Shown here one piece after another: positions 9,715 to 19,996 of a DNA stretch of 64,000 bases (positions within the stretch are counted from its first letter, which is position 1; each line of letters opens with the position of its first letter). The position numbers and the translations under genes are program-made. The notes below the pieces were generated by a model. The model was not told the origin of the DNA. It worked only from the letters and a program-made list of their open reading frames with translations, and did no database searches. The stretch comes from Dysidea avara (lineage: Eukaryota; Porifera; Demospongiae; Dictyoceratida; Dysideidae): contig NC_089279.1 of NCBI RefSeq assembly GCF_963678975.1, positions 35,917,933 to 35,981,932 of the forward strand, in the 5' to 3' direction.

Positions 9715-10587
9715 ATGGCTACTCCTACACTAGATCCCTCAATTCTTGAAGGACTGGCAAGAGAGTTTCATGCCAACAGTGGCTATGCTAAGTGTACCAG
9801 AGTGATGTTGCTACTGGGTAGAGTGATATCAGAGAGTGAACAAGCATTTACCTCACTGGGATCAATAGCAGATGACATTAACGCACACAACAGAACAGCT
9901 CAGTATGGTAGGACACTGGGATACGGTGCTGGGTTTGGTGGTGGAGTTACAGCGACAATAGGTGGAATAGGTCTTGCTATCGCAGCATTAACTGCAGCTC
10001 CAGTAACCATACCGCTTGTAGCAGCACTTGGTGGAGCAGCAAGTACAACTTTTGGTTTAGCTACTGTTGTAGGAACTGACACAAGGCTGGATGCATTGAT
10101 AAGAGCTAAAGTGGAGAACGAAGTGGATCCAATTCTCGAGAGGCTACACAGTTCCATTACTGAACTAAAACAAGCATGGGACATTGTTGGGGAAATGTGC
10201 ACAAATATCCGTGTAGACTTGCATTTAACCGACACTACAGAAATTCTTCAGTACATGTGGGAATGGTACCTTGAAGCCAGCGCTAACATGGACTGGAATC
10301 AACATGAGCACCTGCTGAAGAGAGTATGGTCTGCTTGTACAGTTAACAATGTCAGGAGTGCTATAGAGATACTATCGATTGGGATTACCACAGTTGCCGC
10401 TCTTGCTACAGGTCTTAGTGCTGGTAATCTACTACACTCCATCAATTCCCTTATTCAAGATGAAAAGCACCCAACAGCACAACAGATCACTAGCCAGGTC
10501 CTACCCGGATTACGACAACAGATAACAGATCTCAGTGCAGCAAAAGAAAAACTAAACCAAGTGTTGATAGAAAGAAAACGAAACTAA
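9715..10587 (+). CDS. ApoL-like protein, intact single-exon copy C
   Basis: An intact single-exon frame of 290 codons. Seen directly: N-terminal helices (1-68) with SLGSIADDINAHNR; a long Gly/Ala/Pro hydrophobic hairpin (about 71-121, containing LTAAPVTIPL); an amphipathic helix (VENEVDPILERLHSSITELK, about 133-152); a second hydrophobic segment (about 214-240); and a C-terminal amphipathic helix (QVLPGLRQQITDL). This order matches the apolipoprotein L family: an ADEID-like motif before the hairpin, a proline in the hairpin turn, and a C-terminal helix after a second hydrophobic stretch. Vertebrate members act on intracellular or pathogen membranes, some as ion channels. A similar role here is inference. 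There is no signal peptide, so a cytoplasmic or organelle-membrane protein is likely. It is paralogous to copies A and B but clearly diverged from them. Confidence 0.75.
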   Translation: MATPTLDPSILEGLAREFHANSGYAKCTRVMLLLGRVISESEQAFTSLGSIADDINAHNRTAQYGRTLGYGAGFGGGVTATIGGIGLAIAALTAAPVTIPLVAALGGAASTTFGLATVVGTDTRLDALIRAKVENEVDPILERLHSSITELKQAWDIVGEMCTNIRVDLHLTDTTEILQYMWEWYLEASANMDWNQHEHLLKRVWSACTVNNVRSAIEILSIGITTVAALATGLSAGNLLHSINSLIQDEKHPTAQQITSQVLPGLRQQITDLSAAKEKLNQVLIERKRN

Positions 10588-11200
10588 CTGCTTAACCTGT
10601 GTTGTGACACTTGACATAACCTGTTGATATTTCATATGATCATTCATACACCATACACTGTACATTGCAATGAATTCTTTATCCCATGACATTTACAATG
10701 ATCAGTATATTTAACAGTAATACTAGTATGGTGTGCCTACTATCATGTCATCGGCAATTGTTTTTATGAATTTTAAACATTATATATAACAAGTTTTTGT
10801 GTGGAAGGGTGAAAGAGATTGTCATTGCATTTGTTATAATAGAACATTTAGAACATTATTTGATGCACGTACATAGAGTCATAGAGATCCTTAAGCACAG
10901 CTACATGATATGTAAACGTCAGTCACTGAAATAATCTACCTGGTCATACTAAACACCTTAAGATGAAGGTACCAATGTATTATGTGTATTGGTACATCAA
11001 TGAGTACTGTATACAAAATGGCTGTTACACTTACAATACACACTGTACACTGTGAACCACTCACCTGGTTTGGTCCACTCTGGTAGTTTGATAGTGTTGT
11101 ATTGAGGAGTCTGGTCCCACCTGCTACCACCACTCTTCTTCCTGTGAGAACAATACATTATTAATATTATCATGAGGTCACATACAACCAAGTACATATA
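10588..11200. other. Intergenic region with one exon-like segment on the minus strand
   Basis: No gene is clear. On the minus strand 11141-11065 is bounded by an acceptor (TTCTCACAG) and a donor (GTGAGT) and encodes KKSGGSRWDQTPQYNT and more, ending LPEWTKPG. See the findings for its possible link to GPATCH1. Confidence 0.35.
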
Positions 11201-11540
11201 CCAATGTGACAACCTACCCATAGGGCATGTGTAAACAATGCCATAGCCAGCACTCAGAGCAGTGGGTGTGCCGGCAGAAATGATACGCATGCATACACAG
11301 GAAAGAGTTAAACTGACGTCAGAAAACCACAATACTAAAATGTAGTTTACGCAAAAAAAACAAGCGAACTATAGTGGCATTAACCGATTTGTTTATATTG
11401 TAGGTGTGAGATGTCTCTGAAGTTGACTCAATCAAAAAGTACGGCCACTATGCACGACAAGGTGAACAATCAGCATATGATCCCAATATGGCACAGACTA
11501 AAGGGAACTGGTAGCTAAGTGCTGGTACATCAGTGGTGTA
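11201..11540. repeat. Duplicated segment (pair with 12.99-13.26 kb)
   Basis: Shares TGCCATAGCCAGCACTCAGA, GAAATGATACGCAT and TTTGTTTATATTGTAGGTGT with the segment at 12,990-13,260. A further shared block, TTAGCAAGCCAGGTGAAG, lies downstream here (about 11,642) but upstream there (about 12,931), so order was rearranged. Confidence 0.7.
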
Positions 11541-11884
11541 CACATTATGTGTATACACAACATTCTGAGCCATAGATGACATACTGGAGATACACATTAA
11601 GCAATGCATTATTGGCAACAGTGATGGTGGAAAATCATTTTATTAGCAAGCCAGGTGAAGAATGAAGCTGTCCTGCAGCACCTTGGGACTCACTGTGCCA
11701 CCTGGAAACACTTGTAAAACAAAGAGAGACACCAGTCATGAACGATCACAATAAACTTTGTTGTAACTAGAGGCCACTGGTACGTGCCAGCAGTGTTGCA
11801 TTGAGGCAGTGATCACAGTCTATAATATTATGCATATACATTACACAACACACAGTAGATAGTTACACATTATTGTACAAGTAC

Positions 11885-12060
11885 ACAGAAAAATTGAGCA
11901 CAGTAGGGATATAACACTTCTTATTGTTTACTGTGATTTAATATTGTGCACTACTCCAGCTTGTTTCAGTACTTTTTATCGATGTGCTATGGTCCCTACT
12001 CTAGTTGAAAATTCCAAATTTTTCTGTGTACTTGTTTGTTAACTTTTTTTTGCAAATAAT
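11885..12060. repeat. Terminal part of an interspersed repeat
   Basis: The segment with TTTATCGATGTGCTATGGT and AGTTGAAAATTCCAAA recurs at 38.9, 46.2 (inverted) and 47.2 kb, often beside R1 copies, so it is probably one end of that family. Confidence 0.6.
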
Positions 12061-12129
12061 TATTATGACTGGTGAACCCACACATACCGCATCTGAAATG
12101 ATGCCGCACACCCCAATTATTGTCTGAAA

Positions 12130-12870
12130 AGTGAAGTATTCATTGCACTTCGTTGTCAGCTATGTTCAACTTGTTACACAGCATTTCAAATCAAGAACTG
12201 TTCGAAAAGCACCTCTGCAATCCACGCATATCGAAAGAAAACGTGCCGCTCGCCCCGGGATATATTAATAATTATCATCTGAAAAGTGAAGTATCCATTA
12301 TGCTTCGTTGTCGGCTATGTTCAACCCGTTACACAGCAGTACGAATCAAGAACTGTTTGAAAAGCTTCTCTGCTATCAAAATAGCCACTATGACAAATAC
12401 GGACTATTTCCGTTACGCGGAAGGGAAGCCATCACATGCTATCGCCAAATCAATACTTTTCGCTGTCAGCAAAGATGAATGGGACACAAAGGAGGACACT
12501 GGTAAGTCCATGAAGAAGGCATTGCACGTACTGCAGTATGCCAATAGGCATTTGTCGAGCTGAAGCAACATCGAACAGTGAAAAAATCAAGCCTGTAGCC
12601 TTATCCGTTATCGAGTTACGCTTGTCTGAAGGCATCAGTCAGTCAGTCAGTCAGTCAGTCAGTAGAAAATTCCATTAAATAAATTATTTTTAAAATTCCA
12701 TAGCAACTTGTTGAAAGTGTTTTGGGTTGATCTGAAAGCTTGTATGGGCTTAGTTTTACTGTCTCATCAATGTCAGGGAAACTGAGGTTGTTTTTTGGGT
12801 ATTTTATTTTGTGGGCCACGCCTACTCCTTTGTGGTCCCTACTATACACTACTATTGTAGTGTATGATAT
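12130..12870 (-). repeat. R1 interspersed repeat with an intact small open frame
   Basis: Read on the minus strand this copy keeps a 61-codon frame starting MPSDKRNSITDKATGLIFSL, shared with the copies at 47.7 and 38.0 kb. A short (TCAG)n run sits at 12,634-12,662. It is followed by the conserved tail about GGTCCCTAC near 12,835. Copies lie on both strands across the window, so this is a mobile repeat and not a host gene. Confidence 0.65.
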
Positions 12871-12989
12871 ACAACAATGCATCTTATAGATCACAGACCA
12901 TTGACAATCACAGAAGATATAATTCCAGTTAGCAAGCCAGGTGAAGTACAAAGTACAGTAAAATATTGAACCAAGTACATGCACCAACT

Positions 12990-13260
12990 TTGCAACCTAC
13001 TCTGAGTGCTGGCTATGGTATGTATAAACAGTGCCATAGCCAGCACTCAGAGCACTGTGTGTGCCTATGGAAATGATACGCATACACACGTACACAGGCA
13101 AGGGAGTTTAACTGGCATCAGAAATCACACTACTAACAATAATTAATTCAACTTGCACAAACACTAAAACAAGTCAAGTCAGCTATATTGATTTGTTTAT
13201 ATTGTAGGTGTGACATGTCTCTGAAGATGAGTCAGCAATGAAGTGACTCAACAAGGTGGT
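12990..13260. repeat. Duplicated segment (pair with 11.2-11.54 kb)
   Basis: Second copy of the segment at 11,201. It starts with an inverted CTGAGTGCTGGCTATGG / CCATAGCCAGCACTCAG pair that the first copy keeps only on one side. Confidence 0.65.
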
Positions 13261-13289
13261 GAAGGTACAACTGGTGAGGGGTCTGCAAC

Positions 13290-13510
13290 GCTTCAAATCT
13301 GACCTTTCATGAGATTTAAATCTCTGAGAATCCCATTAGAATCTTCTCAAATCTTGAATCTCTTCTGAATCTGTAGAATCCGTTCAAATTTTACCAAAAT
13401 CTCTGAAATCTTTGGAAAATCCTTATAAACCTCGATAAATCCTTTGTAGGTTCTTGAATCTTCTCAATTCTTTCAGTAATCTTTAGGATATTATGTTGGA
13501 TATTACCACT
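13290..13510. repeat. Degenerate GAATCT-rich tandem repeat
   Basis: Short irregular repeats of AATCT(T/C)(T/C) with spacing of about 10-20 bases. No coding potential. Confidence 0.5.
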
Positions 13511-14274
13511 GCCTGGCCAGTTCGTTAACACCTGTTCTTGCAGCTGTCTGGCAGGTTCTTTACATTTTTTGTGTTGCGTTATGATTAGTAGACCATTTTC
13601 AAATTATTTTGCTAGTTGGACTGATTCAGCTGTCAATAGCTCTCCCCAACGGCGAGGTTCACGAGCTACACTGTAGATTCTCTATGATCCTTTATTAAGG
13701 CGAGGTGTAAGATGAGTCTACGTTGTCCACATGTAAAGTGTTAATTGTACAGTACAAACTCTCTTTATTCTAAGCTGCCGTTCGTTCCATCTTGTGTTTC
13801 ATGAAGCTAGCTACTGCTGAGAGGATACGTCAAATGAGTGTGAAAATCTTAGTCACTACGTAGTCTTGCTATATTGTTAAAACTAGTGTTAAAACAAGCA
13901 GAAATAGATCAATGCTCTCTTAGATGCTTAATAGATTTAAAACTCATACTTTTGCACAAGTAAAACTTGAGTGCACCAGACGACTATACTGACCAATTAT
14001 AAAAATTACTTAATGCTTGAATTAACACTGAAGATTGTTTACTATTTATTTGGGTTGCACCTCAGAGTTGCTGTATGAGTCTCCATGTATCTCACTGTGA
14101 TCATTATTGCATGCACAAGACTTGGTACTTATAATTAGCTATAATGTGTGTATCACAAGTCTCTCCACAACAATCCAAATTTGGCTATAATCCTCGGAGA
14201 ATTCTTTAGGTAATTTTACACATATAGTGTCAATGATTAGCTAATATTAATTCACAAGGTGAACAGCATTAAAG
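13511..14274. other. Intergenic, no gene seen
   Basis: No coding match, RNA gene or clear repeat. It precedes the start of the decayed gene at 14,275. Confidence 0.35.
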
Positions 14275-17200
14275 ATGGAAAAACTACCTGATGATTTAGA
14301 AGTTGATGTACTGTCATTGACGGAGGATCGATTGCCAAGATATGTCGTGAATTCTCTCCGAGCTACAGGATATGATGAGCTGGAAGTGATTGCGTCTATG
14401 GATGTCACCCAAGGTGAGGTGAGCAGCTGCATAACTACAATTGAGGAATATATTGAAAGACAACACAACAGCAATACAGATATGTTACTATCCTGCTGCC
14501 TACCAGAGTCTGAAAATTCATTGCATTTCGAGTTTCCACCAGGGCATCGTATTATAATTTGTAAATTTGTTAAAGAAGTTAAAGAGTTGTATAAAGGTAA
14601 GCAGTAATCTCTCAAGGCTGTTTCTAAACATGCTAAAGGGGCTACAATAGCTAAAACAGTTAAAATCATGGACCACGCTTCCTTTCAGATTCCATTGTCG
14701 GTCGATGAGGTTACTTCCCAAGTAAACGAAAGCTTGAACAATTGGATACACCAGCAGAAAGTAATGTCCTGAATCCCCTAAAGGAAGGGAAGCATTATTC
14801 TGTGGATGTAATAAATCAAGATAATGGGAAAATTTCAGCATCAATAAACTGTCACATGTGCCGCACATCTATCCATTCACACCCTCAAAAATAGCACTTT
14901 GGAATTCAAAATTGGACCAGGCATGTAAGGACAGCCATAATGTTGCTAATCCTAAGCAACCAAAACTCTTTGCCAAGTAATTAGCTCCAGCTTCAAAAAA
15001 GGAGTGTCAAACTAAAGAACTTGTTGTTATGACTGACAGCAATCAACAGGTTTTTCGCTAAGCCCCTCCTTCACTGTGGAAGGAGGGGCAAACCCAACTA
15101 TTTGTGAATCTCAAAAGCAAAGAAAAATAGATCTTGATCCCAACCAAACTGTTATTACAGACTATTTTAAAGTCCTAGATGAAATCGAAATTCTAGCCAA
15201 AGAGAATGAAAGGTTATCAAGACTATTAAGCCAGTGTGGTGTAAATCCCTACAGTGTAGGTGATGGTTATAGCTTAACCCCAATATTGAAGAAAATGCTG
15301 GTAAATAGTGAAAAAAAATCTGAAATATCCAACACAATGTAGGCACTCAGAACTGAAGGTGTGTTTAGGTTTAATGATCTAGCTAAACACATTAAAAATC
15401 ACAATGTACCCAAAGTAGTGTCCATTGAGGAAGATGCAACGAGGAGGGTGGACTATGATTCAGAGACCGATAGATGTGTTGGTTTTGTGTTTCCAGTTGA
15501 TGATCGTGGTCTACCTCTTGATGATTCCTTTTTAGCTACATCATTTTCTGTGATTGAAACAATGTTCAACAGTGCGACCATTGCAAAATATGCATACAAT
15601 TATATGGCACAGCCTTTATGTGTAGTAAATGTTCCACCATTTTGTCTGGCATGTTTTGGCACAGATTAGAAGTTTACTGCTGAGCATGTTCTACAGTGTT
15701 GGCAGCACATATACTAGGAATGTGCTAAGAGAGGTGTAACTGTAGTTAGCTTTGGCGATGGAGGCTCTACAATGATGAGAGCTATGAAAATCTCTGTGTT
15801 TGCGATAGATCCTCCTAATGATGTCACTTTTCAAACATCTAAGTCCTCAGTTATCATCGATCCAACATGGAAGAGTTGGTTTTGTATTAAACCGACTGCA
15901 ATTTCATATGTTCAGGATGTGGTCCGCATTGCAGTTAAGTTTAAGGCACGACTATTAAACCCACAAGTAAACCTTACGATGGGAACTCACCATGAAACAG
16001 GAGTGCATCATTGGGAGCAGCTGTGCTCAAAATATGGCAAAGAAGACCATTTTTTAAGGGACAAAGATTTGAACCACCACGACCACCAAAATTATGATGC
16101 CGTGTTGCACATAATCAATGCATATCCTCTACCAGGCAGTAGTCCTGAGGTGTGTGCAACCAAATGTTACATTGAAATACACCCTGTAATACAGAATGTG
16201 GTTGACAGTTATGAGGATAAAAAGCCTAAATTGCATCGATAGGATTAAAAAAAAAAACACTTTTAGGATGAAGGTATGTAGAATCTTTTTGCCATGGATG
16301 CTAGGCTCACAGACATGTGAAAAAACTTTTTGAACTGTGAGAAGCATGAGCAGTATTCTTTCAACCATTTTTAACTTAGGTCTGCTGAGAAGGCTTCATC
16401 ACATTGGCATTCAACTGACTTTGCAAGTAGATCTGAAAGACACGGTCAAACTTCCAACTGTACCGTAACAAGGTAGGAGAAAATAAATTCTTTTTATCAT
16501 CATTGAGCGGTATTACTAATGACGAGATTATCTAAGCTGTGCAAAAGGCCAAAATAAAAGTGAAAGAAGCTGTACAAGAGCTATATAAGTACTGTATGGA
16601 CAAGCTACTGAAACTACACTTTGTATGGGACAAAGAAAACACCACTGATGATTTGCTTGTTGATGTAAAGACTATTGATGATGATGATGATGATTATGAT
16701 GGCACCGTTGATGATTATGGCCTTGATTTGGAAAAGCTAGTGATGATGATGATTTATTGGCTGTCATTAAAGAGGTATGCTCGGAAACACCAGTACAAGT
16801 AGCCAATGATATTCAGTCTGCCTTTGATGGAGGAGTGGTGAGCAAAGAAACTAAAGAGAAATCACAAAAAGCTTTGCGGCCTTTGCCCATAAAGAAGTTA
16901 AAATCTGAACCAATTCTAATGTATTCATTGAAGGGTTACAAAGACCTTGATACGTAGTTGTTTAAGTGAAATTCTTTCCAGCAATGCAAAGCAGGTCATC
17001 TTTCCATTTGTTGAAGCAAAGGTAAAAGGACGTGTCATTCTTATTAAGAGAACAACTGCCATAAGATTGTTTCAAGAAATTGAACGTGTTTCAGCTGATC
17101 GGTTTATTAGGGTTAGACTAAAGCAACCATATGCTAGCTGTATGAATAGCCCTAAACAAAGTGATGCTGTTGAGAGACTTGACAATGAGAGCACACCAGG

Positions 17201-18359
17201 TAGCACTGTAGATTGCAATGGGCAAAAGGATGATCAGGATATTGCTGAAGAAGCTGTGAAGGGTTCTATATTGACATAGTGCACTCCAGGCGCTAGAGCG
17301 GCAGAGTTTCATGGACAGAATGATCCTAAGGTTGTCAAGGAAGTTATGAAGAGCGATATAGTGATGGTAGATGCTAATACTATAGTGTGTGATGAACAGA
17401 ATAATGATTCTCACATCACAATTGAGGAAAGTTTGAAAAGTGATACTTTGATGGAAGCCACACCTAAAGCTAGTACTTCACAGTGTCCTGTACAGGATGC
17501 TGTTGGAAGGAAAGTGTTGAAGAGAGATGAAATGGCATGTGTTCATGATGTTATCACAGTTGATGTTGATGATGCTGATTTTGGAGGTAATGGATACAGT
17601 ATACAAACCATAGAGATATGCAAAAATCAGAAGAACAGCTGAAATTTGGTTGTTATGTTTTGTGCAGAGCAGAAAGAGACATGTTGTGTAACAACGAGTG
17701 GTTAACAGATCTGCACATGAATGCCATACAAGTGTTGATAAAAAAGCAATTTCCACACATACGTAGGTGGCCTCCAGTAAACAGCCATACTGTATTCAAA
17801 AATTAGTTTGAAGCCATTTGAAGATGGTATAGGGTCACTGCAAATTATTCACACCATTGGGTTGTTGCTTCTAGCCTTCTACCATGAACTGTACACATGC
17901 TGACATTACTATCTATGATTCACTTAGCTCTTCAGTCAGCATAGAAACCCAAAGAACCCTAACTAGCTTGTTGAAAACTCAAAAGGACCGATTCAAACAT
18001 CTAAGGTGAACAAACGGTCAGGAACCAAGGACTGTGGGGCCTTTGTGGCTGCTTACTGCACCACTGTGGCTTTCGGAGAAGATCTGTCTTCTCTTATCTA
18101 TGATCAGAAACATTTAAGATACCATATTCTAAAATGTTTGGAAGATAGTAAGATCTAGGTTTTTCCTACAATCAGTGAAAGAAGAATAGGATCGAATTTT
18201 GTCTTTGTGAATGTGTATTGTACCTGTAGAGGACCAGATACCAGAGAGGTGATGGTTGCTTGTGATCAATGCAAGAAATGGTACCATGCAGAATGTGGTA
18301 AAGGTTGCCTGAATGACTTGAAAAAGAATACATGGCTTTGTTTAAGTTGTGCTAACTAG
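14275..18359 (+). pseudogene. Decayed transposon-type gene with Ulp1/C48 protease and PHD finger
   Basis: Plus-strand coding pieces in shifting frames, with in-frame stops. Order: an N-terminal part (14,275-14,757, stop at 14,605, containing FEFPPGHRI); a part with NPTICESQKQRK (15,076); a core with PVDDRGLPLDDSF and PPFCLACFGTD (15,361-15,669), then VSFGDGG and KSWFCIKPTAISYVQDVV (to 16,242); an acidic linker (16.5-17.6 kb); a Ulp1-like domain (WLTDLHMNAIQVL at 17.7 kb, HWVVAS with the His codon at 17,855, IYDS with the Asp codon at 17,917, GTKDCGAF with the Cys codon at 18,033); and a PHD finger (CTC, ACDQCKKWYHAEC, WLCLSC, stop at 18,357). The His-Asp-Cys triad is present but the frame is broken between parts. 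I recall similar core proteins, often annotated uncharacterized, from cnidarian and sponge genomes. DNA transposons of the Zisupton/Dileera type also combine a Ulp1 protease with zinc fingers; assignment to these is a guess. Confidence 0.75.
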
Positions 18360-19996
18360 TATAAGGAACTATTTTGTATAGCTATGTACATGTGTCATGG
18401 CTGCATGTGTGGAGCATAATATTGTACCAGTGATGTTTAGACTACTGTGTATTTTAGGTAGCGATATTGTTCTTTACGCTACATTGTAACTTTACCATTT
18501 TCATAGCGATTGTACACTTTGTTGTACACAGGTGTAATGTTGCAGTATTGCAGTTGTTTTTTATCTACTTTTTCATCATATTAAATCAATGTACTAAAGT
18601 AGAAAGGTATACAACTAGGTCTCAGTGCATGGGTGGCAAATTATATGCAGCCTGCAAATTTCGCCTATATAGAGGCTTTGTCAATGCCATAGATATTATT
18701 ACATACCGTGTTACATATTTTGTATATCCTCGTACTTAGCTACCCCTTGAGCTATCATTTATTGAGATATTTATGTCGAGGGCCCAACTGAGGACCTTCC
18801 TGATCATGAGGCTCAGTAGTGGTGAACACCTCACATAAAAAGTTCTGTCTTTCGTGTTAACTCTCCGCTATGCTTAGTAGTGCTTGACTGATTCGCTCAC
18901 ACTGATTAAAGTAGCTCTTTATGAGGAATGACACATCACTTGTTCAGTACGGTAGCTAGATGGACACCACAGTGGAGATCAAGGCTCAGATCACAGCTCG
19001 GATCACAGCATGAGTTCTGTGTCGACTTGGGTAAGCTGAGCGAATAGCTAGCTATGTTGTGAATCGACACCAGACATGCTGTTCATGATAAGATCATACA
19101 GCACACCTAGTTTCCGGGGATAAAACAGTGTGGTGTGTCTGTGTGTTGGTATGCCTATCCAATACCCATGTGAGCAAACAAGCTTTGGGCTACAAAAAAT
19201 AAACCTTTATTCAACGAGAAAAGGCTAGTTACATAATACATATATATTGAAGGTTAGTTTTCTGTTTTCGTTGAAGAGGGTCACTGAAACTAGGTGAAAC
19301 AGTTTAGTAGGGGCTAGCGTATGTGCTGTAACAGGTGTATAACTGGAAAACAACGTAGCAGTCCTTGTAAACTACCAGAACAGCATGTTGAAAGGGAGTG
19401 TGTCCCTTTGTATGCAAATGAAAATTAATAGCAGCCATTAGGCTTTGTGTAGAGAATTTGTGTATGAAACATGATAGACAAACTATAAAACAGTTGAGAA
19501 GATATTTTCTGCACATAATTTGTGGTTGTACTTTGTGGTTTAAAGTGGTTTGGTTGAGTTATGCTTCCTTACTGATGCATAGCAATGTAAAGTGACAACA
19601 TACTGAGTGTTTAATACATGTAAGGGATATTTAAGTTATTACTGAGCACATGGTTTTTAGAGGTAGCACAACTATGACTGGCTAGCCAATATTGTGGTTG
19701 GCTTTTGGCGCAAGAATTATGAACACTGTCACTGGACAGTGGAGCTGTTTATGAAGCTGGTATAGTACAAGTGTCCTGAATAAATATTAGAGTACCAGAG
19801 TGGTATGTACAATGTACTTAACAGGGAGAACTTTGACAGAAGTAGATAAAATCCTCACTACATGAGATCTGAGTTGATGAAACCACAGAATCATATTACA
19901 AGCTGGCCTTTATACATACAGATTTTGCAGATACTGATTTGTCAAGTTTTTATCTTCTGTCAAAGTTTCCTTGTGTAAGGTAACAAGTATACTCAC
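18360..19996. other. Repeat-rich stretch where GPATCH1 3' exons would be expected
   Basis: About 19,300-19,600 resembles 34,560-34,760 (AAACAGTTGAGAAGATA, TTTAAAGTGGTTTG, GTGTGTCCCTT against GCATGTCCCCT). About 19,830-19,975 has inverted ACTTTGACAGAAG / CTTCTGTCAAAGT ends and may be a MITE. No further GPATCH1 exon is recognisable. Confidence 0.45.

Noticed and set aside
9900-10235. 111-codon minus-strand frame opposite ApoL-like copy C
   Set aside because: Shadow of the GC-richer hydrophobic hairpin coding region.
11065-11141. Exon of SF3B1
   Set aside because: The SRWDQTP motif is suggestive, but no second TPG-type repeat or neighbouring SF3B1 exon is found; kept only as a possible exon in the findings.
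18467-18739. 90-codon frame after the PHD finger
   Set aside because: Hydrophobic AT-rich translation with no family match; it follows the stop codon of the decayed gene.
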